Shown here one piece after another: positions 1 to 9,961 of a stretch of 48,612 nt of DNA. Position numbers and translations under genes: made by a program. Positions within the stretch are counted from its first letter, which is position 1. Every line of letters starts with the position of its first letter. The stretch is from an uncultured Candidatus Altimarinota bacterium (GTDB lineage Bacteria; Patescibacteriota; Gracilibacteria; BD1-5; UBA6164): NCBI GenBank assembly GCA_913055215.1, contig CAJXJP010000004.1, forward strand, positions 1 through 48,612. The letters run 5' to 3'. Under the pieces are notes generated by a model that searched no databases, was not told the origin of the DNA, and saw nothing but the letters and a program-made list of their open reading frames with translations.

Positions 1-723
1 TATACTATAGGGAAGAAAAATCAGCTATATATATTTATTATTTTTGTATTTATGGATAATTTATTTTTTTCAATATTTGGTGTAATAGTGTTTATATTTT
101 TTCTATTTTCAGGAATTACTAATTATTTACCTTATGCAAGTATTGGAATTTTGAGAGATTCTTGAGCAGATAAAGAGGTTTACTTTGTTGGAGTATTTTT
201 TATCTATGTTATTTTCTCTTTATTATTGGTCTATTTATGAAGAAAATTAAGAATTAAAAAAGGGCTCGATCCTATAGATTTATGAGAAAAAGCAAAATAT
301 TTGTGATTGTTTTTTCATTTAATTCCTGTGTTAAATCTCGTATATCCATTTTTATTGGGATTATCTGATGAGAAACTTCGTAAACAAATCAAGTATATGT
401 TACTAGGGCTCTTTATTTGCATGAGTTATATGCAATACAGGTTTTTTATGAATGCAGGAGGAGAATTTTGATTAGGAATATTATATTTTTTCCCAATGGC
501 ATTACTTGCTCTTTTTTTGGCAAAATTTAAAAAATCAGTTTTTGAAGTTTGTAGATATACAATGATTTTAATATTGTTATTTATATTGCTGACACAACCT
601 CTATATAAAACTATATTTTCAAATTATGAAAATATTTGTAATGCAAAAGTAGTAAATTTCTCGAGTGATGAGACTTGTTTTAAGATTTTTGAAAATCATA
701 ATGAATTTCCAGATTTTTATTAA
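1..723 (+). CDS. Multi-pass membrane protein, 5' end outside window
   Basis: The reading frame is open from the first base to TAA at 721-723, so the start lies upstream. The visible 240 residues hold about five or six hydrophobic segments (around residues 10-28, 30-45, 62-80, 100-118, 130-150 and 165-205) separated by short basic loops, which indicates an integral membrane protein. In-frame TGA codons (for example in the segments reading LRDSG, YLGRK and DLGEKAK) sit inside the frame, so the gene follows the UGA=Gly code. The C-terminal 35 residues are polar and include three Cys. I recognise no family. It is followed by a hairpin terminator at 771-793. Confidence 0.7.
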
Positions 724-770
724 TAGAGACCTATTAAAAAATAAATTAATTATGTAAAGAAATATAAAAA

Positions 771-793
771 AACAGCCGTTGGCTGTTTTTTTT
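771..793. terminator. Bidirectional intrinsic terminator
   Basis: Stem AACAGCC / GGCTGTT with loop GTT, flanked by A and T runs on both sides. It ends the membrane-protein gene on the plus strand and the convergent gene whose stop codon overlaps it at 792-794. Confidence 0.8.
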
Positions 794-1352
794 ATTCTCA
801 CATAACTAACATTTCTAATTCAGAAATATCAATTCATTTATCCTTTGCCTCCGTTAAACTCGTCATAATGTTATCATAATCATAGCCGGCATGTCATTCT
901 GCATCCATGTAATCTTTTATTTTTCTATACAGTTTTGCGTGGTGAATTTCATTTTTTAATACATTTAGAATTTCAGATAATTCTGATATATTCTCATAAT
1001 CTGCTTGTAATTCTTGAAAATTTAATTTTAATGATGCTGTTTCATAAAGCGTCGAATCAAAAATATCATTTTTATAAGTATTTTTGATTTCAGCAATTTT
1101 TGTTCTGACCTTTGATGAAAAGATCCCCGCACGAAATTCATATATTTGTTGTTCAAATGAATCGACCTTCATTCACAGAGATTTTGCTTTCTCTAATTTA
1201 TTAAAAATATCAATAAATTTGTTTGACGAAATAAGATTACTTTCTGGTAATTCTGTAATTAAACGTGAAATTTCATCGATAAGTTCGTAAGAATAATCTC
1301 ACATCGCTTCAATATCCATTTTTAGTTTAAATTTTTGTTTTTTTTCTTCCAT
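792..1352 (-). CDS. Hypothetical helical protein, 186 aa
   Basis: Read with UGA as glycine, one frame runs from ATG at 1352 to TAA at 792-794. TGA codons occur near residues 18 and 60, at GHAGYDY in the C-terminal part, and in the last residues. The protein is soluble, rich in Glu, Lys, Ile and Leu, and looks almost entirely alpha-helical; there is no signal peptide or membrane segment. The start is chosen as the first ATG after an A/T-rich leader; there is no SD, as is usual in this window. Its stop overlaps the shared terminator. I recognise no family and assign no function. Confidence 0.7.
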
Positions 1353-1406
1353 ATGAAATTTTGTTAATAGTTTTACAAATTTTATCATACAATTCATAAA
1401 AAAGCA

Positions 1407-1432
1407 AAGAAGCAGCTATTAAGCTGCTTCTT
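1407..1432 (-). terminator. Terminator hairpin of the basic orphan gene
   Basis: Eleven-base-pair stem AAGAAGCAGCT / AGCTGCTTCTT with loop ATTA. The stop codon of the gene at 1419 lies in the loop. A T-rich stretch follows on the minus strand. Confidence 0.65.
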
Positions 1433-1760
1433 GAGTTATCACCCGTTGATTCATTTTAGATATTTTACTATCTAGAAGAACCAGCGGTGATTTTAATTTT
1501 TTTAACAGTTTGATTCGCTCTTCTGTTAAATGTATAACAGAAGCGACAAATGCTTTATTTTGGTATTTGTCGTGAATCATATTTGACAGTTTTAATGTCA
1601 TTTTCGGCGTTGCTGTGCGATAAATTTTGTTTTTTTTCTTTCTCGAACTCAATATTCTTATTGATTTCTCGATTTTTCTGAGCTGATTTTTCTTCTTGCG
1701 AAGATATTTTCTTTCAAACTCTAACTCTTCATCTAATAATTCTTGAGTATGAATCTCCAT
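1419..1760 (-). CDS. Orphan basic coiled-coil protein, SD-preceded, no UGA
   Basis: This 113-residue protein begins at ATG 1760, chosen because AGGGAG lies 7 nt upstream (complement of 1768-1773); an in-frame upstream extension to 1805 is rejected. It is extremely rich in Lys, Arg and Glu, has no Gly, Cys or Trp, and residues about 10-55 look like a charged coiled coil. There is no membrane segment. It stands alone between native genes, has a hairpin at its end, and belongs to the group of five SD-bearing genes here that contain no UGA codon. Arg codons are mixed (AGA and CGC). The basic charge would suit nucleic-acid binding, but that is a guess; I recognise no family. Confidence 0.65.
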   Translation of the reverse strand: MEIHTQELLDEELEFERKYLRKKKNQLRKIEKSIRILSSRKKKNKIYRTATPKMTLKLSNMIHDKYQNKAFVASVIHLTEERIKLLKKLKSPLVLLDSKISKMNQRVITQEAA

Positions 1761-1931
1761 GTTTATACTCCCTTTTATGTTTGAGTTATATATAAAATAT
1801 ATCAAAATATGAATATTGCAATATTATTTCCGTTTTTTAATAATTTTTGATTTTTTTTATATTTTTCTTAAGATTTACTTAAGAATAGAAACTATTATCT
1901 AGTTATATATTTAACAATTAAAATAAAAATT

Positions 1932-2849
1932 ATGACAAAATTCGATTATGATTTAGTAATTATAGGAGCTTGAAGTGCTGGATACCCAACTGGAATGTAC
2001 GCAAGCCGTTATAAAATTAAAAACCTAATTATTTGAGGTCAACCAGGAGGAGCTTTAGCTACTTCACATAAAGTTGAAAACTACCCTGGAACTATTTCAG
2101 CTTCAGGAAAAGAGATTATGGATAATTTTAAAGATCACGCAGTTGGTGCAGGATCTGAAATTTTGGAAGAAATGGTAACTGAGTTAACAAAGCATGATAC
2201 GCATTTTCATATTAAAACATCTTCAGGAAAAGAATTTACATCAAAATATGTAGTTCTCGCAACTGGAAATAATTATAGACATCTCGGAGCAAAAGGTGAA
2301 GAAGAAATGCTTGGAAAATGAGTTTCTTACTGTGCTACTTGTGATGGAATGTTCTTTAAAGGAAGAGATGTAGTTTTAGTTGGTGGATGAAACACTGCCC
2401 TAACAGAAGCTTTATATCTAGCTGAAATTTGTAATAAAGTGTATATCGTTCACAGAAGAGATACATTCAGAGCAGAAGATATTTGGGTTGAACAAGCTAA
2501 AAAAATTGAAAATATTGAATTTGTACTCAACGAAGAAGTTGATGAAATTTCAGGAAAATTCTTTGTAGAAGAAGTGAAATTAAAATCTGGAAAAGTATTA
2601 AAAGCTGATGGGATTTTTGTCGCCGTTGGTTCTGATGCAAATACAACACTAGTAGATCATATGAATCCAGAAAAAGATGATGAAGGATGTTTAGTAGTTG
2701 ATGCAAGACAAGAAACTACTATTCCAGGGTTGTTTGCTGCTGGGGACGTTACTACGAACTCAAACAAGTTTAAACAAACAATTATGTCTGCTGCTGAAGG
2801 ATGTTTAGCTGCTGATTCAATTCACGAAGAAATATTAAGAGGAGAGTAA
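1932..2849 (+). CDS. trxB: Thioredoxin reductase
   Basis: This 305-residue FAD/NADPH enzyme reduces thioredoxin in the cytoplasm. The N-terminal FAD loop reads IGAGSAGYPTGM (residues 11-22), with the second Gly of the motif encoded by TGA. The redox-active pair is CATC (C134, C137), followed by DG. The NADPH-binding loop VGGGNTA again uses TGA, then HRRD, and the C-terminal FAD motif is GLFAAGDVT. Length is normal for the family (about 305-320). The start is ATG 1932 after an A-rich leader without SD; a CTTAAG inverted repeat lies upstream near 1870-1885. Only the UGA=Gly reading gives a full-length protein. Confidence 0.95.
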
Positions 2850-2889
2850 AATCTCTTCTTTTTTTATTATCATCGTTTCATAGCTAGTT

Positions 2890-3007
2890 AGAATCCATCA
2901 GACCTTCGGCCAGCTTCCTTTATAAAAGAAAGCCATGAGAAGTAGTTTTAACTTTTTTCTGAGCTCCTTCCTTTGTCAAAGGAAGGTCCCGAAGGGGGAT
3001 GGATTCT
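2890..3007. repeat. Hairpin-rich MITE/REP-like element, copy 1
   Basis: This 118-bp segment between trxB and eno has perfect 10-bp inverted ends (AGAATCCATC at 2890-2899, GATGGATTCT at 2998-3007). Inside are GACCTTCGGCC, then CTTCC/AAAG arms, an AT-rich centre, the hairpin CTTCCTTTGTCAAAGGAAG, and TCCCGAAGGGGGA. GC content is well above the surroundings. Related elements occur at 4459-4590 and 11406-11528. No ORF lies inside. Confidence 0.7.
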
Positions 3008-3127
3008 GGAAATGTGATTCTATTTTCTTTCGTCAGAAGAGTAAAGCAGTTACGAAAAATAGAGCTCTCAAAAAAAAGCTATAAAACGTTTGTTTTATAA
3101 CTTTTTTATTTTTGGTTAAATTTTTTC

Positions 3128-4381
3128 TTATTTTCCGTATTGAGCAGCATCTCCAAGAGCTTCTTCAATTCTGATTAATTGGTTATATTTTGCAATTCTA
3201 TCAGTTCTTGAAAGAGAACCAGTTTTGATGTACCCAGTATTTAAAGCAACTACTAAGTCAGCAATAAATGTATCTTCAGTTTCACCAGATCTGTGAGAAA
3301 CTACAGAGTTCATTCCAGCTTCCGTTGCCATGTTAATAGCATCGATAGTTTCAGAAACTGAACCAATTTGATTTAGTTTAATAAGAATAGAGTTCCCTGC
3401 TTTTTGATCAATCCCCATTTGTAATCTTTCAATGTTTGTAACATATAGATCATCACCAACAATCATACATTTTTCACCAATTCTTGTAGTCATCTCTGTC
3501 CATCCAGCAAAGTCATCTTCTTCCAGACCATCTTCGATAGAAATAATTGGGAAATCAGCAACTAATTCTTCATAGAAATCAATCATTTGAGTTGAAGTAA
3601 GTTTTTTACATTCACCAGCAAGATTATACATTCCGTCTTCGAAGAATTCAGAAGCAGCACAATCTAAAGCTAATTTAATTTGATCCGTGTTGTATCCAGC
3701 TTTTTCGATAGCTTCAACAATAACTTCAAGAGCTTCTCTGTTTGAACCTAAGTTTGGAGCGTATCCACCTTCGTCCCCTACAGAAGTAGCCATTCCTCTT
3801 GTTTGAAGAAGTTTTTTCAGGTTGTGGAAAACTTCCGCCCCCATTTGAACTGCTTCTTTGATTGATTTTGCTCCAACTGGAACAATCATAAATTCTTGAA
3901 TATCAACAGTATTATCTGCGTGTGAACCACCGTTAATAATGTTCATCATTGGGAAAGGAAGAACTTTTCCTTCACCTTTTGTAATATATTTCCAAACTGG
4001 AGTATTTTCAGAATTTGCAGCAGCAACTACAAATGCCATAGAAACACCTAAAATAGCGTTTGCCCCTAAATTTGATTTATTTTTTGTTCCGTCTAATGCT
4101 AATAAAGCTGCATCTAAAGCTCTATAATCAGCAAATTCTTTTCCTGTAATTTCTTCAACAATTTGATTATTTACATTTGAAACGGCTTTTAAAACACCTT
4201 TTCCTAGAAATCTTGATGTATCTCCATCTCTTAATTCTAACGCTTCGTGCACACCTGTAGATGCTCCAGAAGGTACAATAGCTCTCCCCATTACTCCGTT
4301 TGTAGTTACTTCAACTTCAACAGTAGGATTCCCTCTTGAATCAATTACTTCTCTAGCAAATACTTTATCTATTTTATACAT
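3128..4381 (-). CDS. eno: Enolase
   Basis: Enolase (2-phosphoglycerate to phosphoenolpyruvate, cytoplasmic glycolysis), 417 residues, full length. Signatures include the N-terminal [17 protein letters not shown], the metal/substrate segment [17 protein letters not shown], the GDDLYVTN loop and the C-terminal [15 protein letters not shown]. The start ATG 4381 has no SD. No UGA occurs in the whole gene although it is glycine-rich; arginines are nearly all AGA. It is therefore a native gene that avoids the recoded codon, as expected of a highly expressed gene. It lies downstream of gpmI in the same direction, separated by a hairpin repeat, so the two successive glycolytic steps are neighbours. 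Confidence 0.97.
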   Translation of the reverse strand: MYKIDKVFAREVIDSRGNPTVEVEVTTNGVMGRAIVPSGASTGVHEALELRDGDTSRFLGKGVLKAVSNVNNQIVEEITGKEFADYRALDAALLALDGTKNKSNLGANAILGVSMAFVVAAANSENTPVWKYITKGEGKVLPFPMMNIINGGSHADNTVDIQEFMIVPVGAKSIKEAVQMGAEVFHNLKKLLQTRGMATSVGDEGGYAPNLGSNREALEVIVEAIEKAGYNTDQIKLALDCAASEFFEDGMYNLAGECKKLTSTQMIDFYEELVADFPIISIEDGLEEDDFAGWTEMTTRIGEKCMIVGDDLYVTNIERLQMGIDQKAGNSILIKLNQIGSVSETIDAINMATEAGMNSVVSHRSGETEDTFIADLVVALNTGYIKTGSLSRTDRIAKYNQLIRIEEALGDAAQYGK

Positions 4382-4458
4382 AAAGACTAAATTTTAATGA
4401 TATAAATACATACTTTCTTTTATTGGGTGAAATATAAGAAATATCCCATGAATTTTTA

Positions 4459-4590
4459 ATATCCCTTCCGACCTACGGCCACCTTCCCTTCATCCGAAGA
4501 GAAGGAATAGTATTTTTATTTTTCTGTTAATCTTTTACTTCTTCCTTTTCCAAAGGAAGTGCCTGAAACGAAGTGAAAGGCGATGGATTA
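4459..4590. repeat. Hairpin-rich MITE/REP-like element, copy 2
   Basis: Located between gpmI and eno. It starts with ATCCCTTCCGACCTACGGCC and a CCTTCCCTT.../GAAGAGAAGG arm, has an AT-rich centre, then CTTCCTTTTCCAAAGGAAG and GCCTGAAACGAAGTGAAAGGC, ending in GATGGATT. The arrangement and several short blocks match copy 1. Confidence 0.65.
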
Positions 4591-4615
4591 GAACCGAATG
4601 ACACCTGCTTTAGAA

Positions 4616-6124
4616 TTATTTTCCTAACAAATTAACCCCGGTCATTTCAGATGGAATTTCTATTCCCATATTTGCGAGAATAGTTGGAGCTAGGTCTTCT
4701 AATCCTCCTTCTTCTTCGATTTCACAAACTTTTCAATTAGATACATACCAACAAGGAACTGGAAGTGTTGTATGAGCTGTTTTTGGTGACTCAGCAGTTC
4801 ACATTTCTTCACAGTTTCAATGATCTGCTGTAATGAGAAGATCTATATCATTTTCTTTTGCATGAGCGATTATTTCTAAGACAACTTCATCCAGCGTTTC
4901 TACTGCTTTTATAGCAGCTGGAAGTGATCCTGTATGCCCTACCATGTCTCAGTTTGCAAAATTCACAACCGTAAAATCATTTTCAGCTGATTTTTCTAAA
5001 AATACATCTCTAATTTCGTATGCACTCATTGCTGGATCTAAATCATACGTTGCTACTTTATGCGATGGACATAATTCCCAAGATTCTCCAGTATAGGCTT
5101 CATGTTTTCATCAGTTGAAAAATTTTGTAACGTGAGCAAATTTTTCAGTTTCTGCTAAGTGCATTTGCTGTAATCAAGCATTTGAAATAACTTCTGCCAA
5201 TACATTTTTTGGAGTATCTGTCCCAACAAAAACATTTTCTGAATATTCAGGATAATAATTTGTCATCGTCGAGAAATAAAGATTTTTGATTTTTTCTCTT
5301 TGAAATCCGTCGAAATTTACATCAGTAAAAGCTTGCGTCATTTGTCTTGCTCTATCTGAACGATAGTTTAAGAAGAAAACTGCATCATTTTCAGAAATGG
5401 TTTTCCCTTTTTCAAATAATACTGGCTCTACAAATTCATCGTATTTTTCTGAATCGTATGAATCTTCAATATATTGAGTTACTGATTTATCAGTTTGAGA
5501 ATTTTCTGATGTAATAGTTGAGTATACTTTTTCGATTCTTTCCCAGTTATTGTCTCTATCCATTGCAAAATATCTTCATGAAACACTCGAAATAGTTACA
5601 TTTTTATATGCTTCTAAGAATTTTTCTAATTCCTGAGATAATTCTAAAGCTGAATTATAAGCGATATCTCTTCCATCTAAAAATAAATGAAGTGAAATTG
5701 AAATATTTGATGGAATAATTTTTATCATTTCTAAAAGTTGATCCCCATGAGCATGAACTCACCCTGGACCAAAAAGTTGAAATAAATGAAGAGTAGAATT
5801 ATTTTTTTCTACATGTGAAATACCATTTTGAAAAGATTCAATATTTTTAAATTCATTTTCAGAAAATAATTTTTCTATTTTTGGTAATGATTGAAGCAAA
5901 ATTCTTCATGAACCAATAGTTAAATGTCCAACCTCAGAATTTCAAATTTGTCCATCTGGAAGTCATACAAATTCTCATGAAGCACCGAGTTCTGAATATG
6001 GTGCTGCGAACATTTTATCAAATGTTGGAGTTTGAGCTTGTACAATACTATTTTCATCTAATGTATCGAAATTAATTCAAAAACCATCTAATATAATTAA
6101 AGCCGTTTTTTGTATTTTTCCCAT
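4616..6124 (-). CDS. gpmI: 2,3-bisphosphoglycerate-independent phosphoglycerate mutase
   Basis: Interconverts 3- and 2-phosphoglycerate in glycolysis, using two metal ions and a phosphoserine. The 502-residue length is typical. Visible motifs are LDGFG (metal Asp13), GNSEVGH with nucleophile Ser63, [27 protein letters not shown] and, towards the C-terminus, AMSAYEIRD and VNFANXD-type metal motifs before the end at GVNLLGK. Many of the conserved glycines, including those of LDGFG, GNSEVGH and TIGSGR, are encoded by TGA. The start is ATG 6124 without SD. It precedes eno on the same strand. Confidence 0.95.
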
Positions 6125-6240
6125 ATATAGTGTTTCAATAATTTTTAAAAGCACAGTTTATTGAAAATCAATATTTTTACAAAGGAAAAATTATTTTTTT
6201 AATTTACAACAATCAATAGATGTTTAAAAATAATTTTCAC

Positions 6241-6273
6241 AAAAAAAAGAGCATAATTTTTGCTCTTTTTTTA
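6241..6273 (-). terminator. Terminator between murF-like gene and gpmI
   Basis: Stem AAAAAAGAGCA / TGCTCTTTTTTT with a six-base loop; on the minus strand it ends in a long T run about 100 nt downstream of the murF-like stop codon. Confidence 0.65.
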
Positions 6274-6322
6274 AACAATCTGCACACCATCAATAGATTG
6301 TTTTGTCTCCTTACGAGAGACA
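6273..6322. other. Two small hairpins in the gap upstream of gpmI
   Basis: AAACAATCT / AGATTGTTT forms a perfect 9-bp stem (6273-6303) followed directly by TGTCTC / GAGACA (6304-6322). They lie between the murF-like stop and the terminator, so they would be in the murF-like 3' UTR, or antisense to it. No known RNA family is recognised. Confidence 0.35.
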
Positions 6323-6373
6323 CAGATATAGTAACATTATAAAATTTTGTTGTCAAAAACTTTATAATTATTC

Positions 6374-7654
6374 TTAGCTTTTGAAAAATTTATTTTTCTT
6401 TTTTATCCAATCATCTGACTGTCTTACTAGATTTGATGCTTCAGATTTATTTTCTAAAACTTCTTTTAATGCTTCTTCCGTAAATATAGTATTTTGACTT
6501 CATTTAAATAAAATTAAATATTTATCTTTTGAAGTTTCAAGATAGCTTTTAACATACTTTCATGCTTCATTTGATTTGAGAAATGTGTTTATTTCCCCTG
6601 AATACCTGTTAACTTTTAATGATTCACATAAATACTTCATTTCTGGTCAAACGGTAACCACAGAGTCAGAATGTTTTACAAAATCTAGCAACCCTTCATG
6701 ACGGTCTTTTGAAATATTTCATAATTCTCTCATATCTCATAGAACAAGCATAACTTTTCTGTCAGGATAGACCTCATCACGCAGTTTATAAGTATTTTCA
6801 ATCATTTGAGTCATACTTGCAGGCGCAGCATTATAAGAAGAATCAATTAATAATGACTTATGAATTCATGAAAATGTTTGAAAACGACCCGGCTGATTTT
6901 GTAATGAAAACTTATAAGTATTTTCTGTTAAATCTCATCATAGATCTTTAAATATTTGTAACCCGAGTGCAACATAAACAAGGTTTTCAATTCAAAATAA
7001 ATTCACTGAAATTTCTTTTTCATCAAAAACAAATGAAGATAAAATTTGTGAATTATTTGCAGAAAGCTTTACATTATTTACTTGAGGGAAAAATTGTTTT
7101 TCTTGATTAAATTCAGAAAATATTTTTTCTAAATATTCATCATTTTCTCATAAATAAATCTTCTTTTTTGCTACTTCTAATAGAATTTTTTTCTCAATTC
7201 AAATTTCTTCTTTTGTATTAAAAAATTCTCAATGGACTAAATCTAAACGCGTAAACATCGCATAATCAGGCTCTATAATACTTGTTAAATATTTCATATC
7301 ACCTGGCGCATCAATCCCATATTCTAAGAAAATAATATCATATGGATTTTTTCCAAATAATACTTTTTTTATAATAATAACAATATTTTTTAATAATGAT
7401 GAAAATCCTGGTGTGTATTCCGTAATTTCAAATACAGAAAATACTAATCCGAGTTCTGAGTTGAAATTTTTTGGAGATGTGGAAATTCTTTTCTCAGGTG
7501 ATAATTTTTGAAGGACTTGAGTTACAATCATTCTTCCACTTGTCTTCCCTACACTCCCTGTAATTCAAAGGACAATTGGTTCATGTTTTTTAATATATGT
7601 TTTTGCACAAATTCTTAGAAATTTGTAAATAGTTTGTAAAATAATCTGTTTCAT
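6374..7654 (-). CDS. Mur ligase (MurF-like), short N-terminus
   Basis: ATP-dependent Mur ligase, 426 residues, most like UDP-MurNAc-tripeptide--D-Ala-D-Ala ligase, the last cytoplasmic step of peptidoglycan-precursor synthesis. The P-loop is GITGSVGKTS at residues 30-39, followed by SPKNFNSE, EYGIDAPGDMKYL, a FFNTKEEIGIEK segment and the C-terminal LGDMRELG. In standard MurF a separate UDP-binding domain of about 80-100 residues precedes the P-loop; here only 29 residues do, so that domain is missing or replaced. Several glycines including that of VLGITGS are TGA. The start ATG 7654 has no SD. MurF is the best guess, but another Mur-ligase branch is possible. Confidence 0.8.
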
Positions 7655-7712
7655 AAAGGCGGATTAAAAATATTTTTTTTAGTATAATCAAAAATAATTT
7701 TTCCCCAACAAA

Positions 7713-7735
7713 AAAGGTCGGCTTTGCCGACCTTT
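7713..7735 (-). terminator. Terminator of orphan gene 7745-8170
   Basis: GC-rich stem AAGGTCGGC / GCCGACCTT with loop TTT, starting 9 nt after the TAA stop and followed by a T run on the minus strand. It also separates the orphan gene from the murF-like gene. Confidence 0.85.
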
Positions 7736-7744
7736 CAATATAGA

Positions 7745-8170
7745 TTAAGCTCCTAGTAGCACTTGGCTATAGAGCAAATCAAACCGTTCCTTTTTTGCTT
7801 CTTGGTCATCTGAATAGACGACTCTGACTTTTTTTGATTCAAAAGTTTTTGAATCGCGGTGCATATAAAACAATTCAAATGAATGTAGATTATCTATATT
7901 CTCGTCTAACTCAGACGCCTGAGAAAGAAGGTTGAATATAAAGCGTTTTTTTGCGCAGTCAGATATATCTTGCAAACTTAGCCAGCTACGAGATTCTCCC
8001 TTTTCAGAACCAGGCTTAAATAAATAAGCATTCTGATCTGGAGCGAGACACAAGCGAACTTGAGTAAGATAAAACTCAAATAATTCTGTAATTGCAAGCT
8101 TTTGTTCAGCTGGCAATAAATTATTATTTTCAACGAGTTTTAGTACTGCATTACCTGTAGAGTCGGTCAT
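7745..8170 (-). CDS. Orphan soluble protein, SD-preceded, no UGA
   Basis: A 141-residue soluble protein of unknown family, starting at ATG 8170 with AGGGG (complement of 8177-8181) 6 nt upstream. It contains no in-frame UGA; all its glycines are GGN. Five of six arginines are CGN and one is AGA, whereas native genes here prefer AGA. It is mixed helical, with a conspicuous Tyr/Phe/Leu-rich segment (residues about 27-50) and a charged C-terminal third. It has its own GC-rich terminator and sits alone between native genes, next to the similar orphan at 8357-8818. The SD and codon use suggest recent acquisition; function unknown. Confidence 0.7.
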   Translation of the reverse strand: MTDSTGNAVLKLVENNNLLPAEQKLAITELFEFYLTQVRLCLAPDQNAYLFKPGSEKGESRSWLSLQDISDCAKKRFIFNLLSQASELDENIDNLHSFELFYMHRDSKTFESKKVRVVYSDDQEAKKERFDLLYSQVLLGA

Positions 8171-8317
8171 ATTATACCCCTTTTTTTATAATAGTTGACC
8201 AAAAAGTAATTATATAATAACACAATTATATGAGTTCTCAAAATAATATGATAACCATTACTATTATGGTAATAATATACTTTATATTTATCTCGAAGAT
8301 TTTATTATTTAAAAATA

Positions 8318-8340
8318 AAAAAAACCAGCAAATGCTAGTT
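8318..8340 (-). terminator. Terminator after orphan gene 8357-8818
   Basis: Stem AACTAGC / GCTGGTT (one G-T pair), loop ATTT, then eight T on the minus strand. It starts 17 nt after the TGA codon at 8357-8359, which supports TGA as the intended stop. Confidence 0.7.
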
Positions 8341-8356
8341 TTTTTAAGATGATAAA

Positions 8357-8818
8357 TCAAACAGGATGCACACATAAATCTAACAAACTAATAAGTTTTT
8401 TAGGATCAATATGTTCATCATTCAAAAATGTTGAAATTTGTAGTTGAGCTTCTTTTTTATCAGAAACTAATTTATCATGTATTTGTGTTGAATAAAAGAC
8501 CTTCAACATTAACTGATCAGTTAATGTTTTTGAGTTACACATCGACAACATAGAGTTTGTAACACAGGCAATCAAAAACTTTTCGCGTAGCTCAGATGAT
8601 ATAGTACAAAGCCCATCTTTCACGATAAATTCTTTATGCTCTTCATACTCTGTGAGATGCAGGTAATGGATACCATTCCCTAATTGCAATGTTAATTTAT
8701 TCATCAACATTTCAAAACATCTACCGATATATATGTGATATTCTACAAAATTTAAATTTACCTTCTGTAAAATATTGTTTATCTCATGTTCAGAGAAAAC
8801 ACATGATTTATTATCCAA
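8357..8818 (-). CDS. Orphan protein ending in TGA before a terminator
   Basis: A 153-residue protein of unknown family. I choose TTG at 8818 as start because AGGGG (complement of 8826-8830) lies 7 nt upstream; the TTG at 8824 would be only 1 nt from it. There are no in-frame UGA codons and all glycines are GGN. The frame ends in TGA at 8357-8359. If UGA were glycine, 16 more residues would be added through the terminator to TAA at 8309. It is soluble with several Cys (near residues 6, 34, 80, 92 and 150) and mainly helical. A promoter (TTGAAA, 16 nt, TATAGT) overlaps the nrdB terminator upstream. Probably a standard-code import. Confidence 0.65.
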   Translation of the reverse strand: MDNKSCVFSEHEINNILQKVNLNFVEYHIYIGRCFEMLMNKLTLQLGNGIHYLHLTEYEEHKEFIVKDGLCTISSELREKFLIACVTNSMLSMCNSKTLTDQLMLKVFYSTQIHDKLVSDKKEAQLQISTFLNDEHIDPKKLISLLDLCVHPV

Positions 8819-8850
8819 AACCAATCCCCTTTTTTTATGTACGTAAAAAT

Positions 8851-8878
8851 ACTATACAATAAAAAAAACTATTTTCAA
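8851..8878 (-). promoter_or_regulatory. Promoter of orphan gene 8357-8818
   Basis: On the minus strand TTGAAA (8873-8878) is followed after 16 nt by TATAGT (8851-8856). The -35 hexamer lies inside the nrdB terminator stem, so terminator and promoter are nested. Confidence 0.5.
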
Positions 8879-8900
8879 GTAATTTGAAAATAGTTTTTTT
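8863..8900 (-). terminator. nrdB terminator
   Basis: Long stem AAAAAAACTATTTTCAA / TTGAAAATAGTTTTTTT with loop GTAAT beginning 2 nt after the nrdB stop codon. Confidence 0.8.
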
Positions 8901-8901
8901 A

Positions 8902-9939
8902 TTAGAAGTCCCAAGAACCGTTCATTGCACTTGATTGTGCATAGTTTGTAACTGTTGATTCAAAGAAATTCCCTTTTTCCCCGTTATTATCTTGAAGTCT
9001 ATCTAGATGTTTATAAGGATTTGCTGTAACATCTTCATATAATGGTTTTAATCCAATCATACTCAGTCTTTCATTTGCTAACCATTTTGTATAGTTTTCA
9101 ATATTAGAATGACTCATTCCAATAATATTTGTTCCAAGTATATGTTTTGACCATTTTATTTCTTGATCTACTGCAACACCCATCATTTCATAAATCATTG
9201 CTTCATTATAAACATCTGGAAATTCAACTTTTATTTCTTTAATAATATTCGCAAAAATAGTTACATGAGTTAATTCATCTCTTCTAATATAGTTAATCAT
9301 TCTATCTGTAGCAACCATTTTTCCTTGATCAGCTAAAGTATCAAAGAATGCAAAACCATTATAGAAATAAATACTTTCAAGTAAGAAATTTCCAATTACT
9401 CCTCTAAAGAAATTTTTATCATTTGGATTATCAACAAATTCTTGATAAATATTCCCAATAAATTCATTTCTTTCTAATAAATGTTTATCATTTTTCCAGA
9501 AATAATAAATATCATCTCTATCTTGTGAATCAACAACTGTTTCTAAAATAACTGCATACGATTGTGAATGAATTGCTTCTTGATATGCTTGAATCGATAA
9601 AATCAAGTTTACTTCAGGAGCAGTAATATAGTCATTAAAGTTTGGTAGATTTACTGTTTGAATAGAATCTAAGAAAATTAAAAAAGATAAAATCCCTTTA
9701 TATGCTCTTTGTTCTTCTTCTGATAAGTTTTTTAGTTGTACTGCATCTTCTCAAAGCCCAGAAACTTTTTCTGGAAGCCAAAAATTCCCTACCATTACTT
9801 GATATAAATTTTTTGCCCAGTTATATTTCGTAGCGTTTAATTGGAATAATCCAGTAGAATTCCCTTTAATAATAGTTCTTGATGCAACATCATCATTTCC
9901 CTCTGGGTTAAAAATCAAATTTGCTTTCATTTCAGCCAT
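8902..9939 (-). CDS. nrdB: Class I ribonucleotide reductase small subunit
   Basis: Ferritin-like radical subunit, 345 residues, partner of the NrdA encoded at 15512-18124; it supplies the radical for deoxyribonucleotide synthesis. By alignment from memory to E. coli R2, the metal ligands are D91 (LDSIQ), E121 and H124 (EAIH), a Glu in LLESIYFY, and Glu/His in RRDELTHV. The radical tyrosine corresponds to Y128 in HSQSY, so this is a tyrosyl-radical type. One glycine (residue 63) is TGA. I choose ATG 9939 (MAEMKANL) over TTG 9948. It lies 22 bp downstream of nrdR in the same direction and has its own terminator. Confidence 0.93.
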
Positions 9940-9961
9940 AACAGTCAAATTATTGAGTAAA

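Noticed and set aside
1419-1805. Longer start at 1805 for the basic orphan gene
   Set aside because: The added residues come from the AT-rich promoter region, and an SD stands at the right distance only from ATG 1760.
2118-2849. trxB seen as two or more broken ORFs, suggesting a pseudogene
   Set aside because: All breaks are TGA at conserved glycine positions; with UGA=Gly the gene is intact, as are dozens of others in the window.
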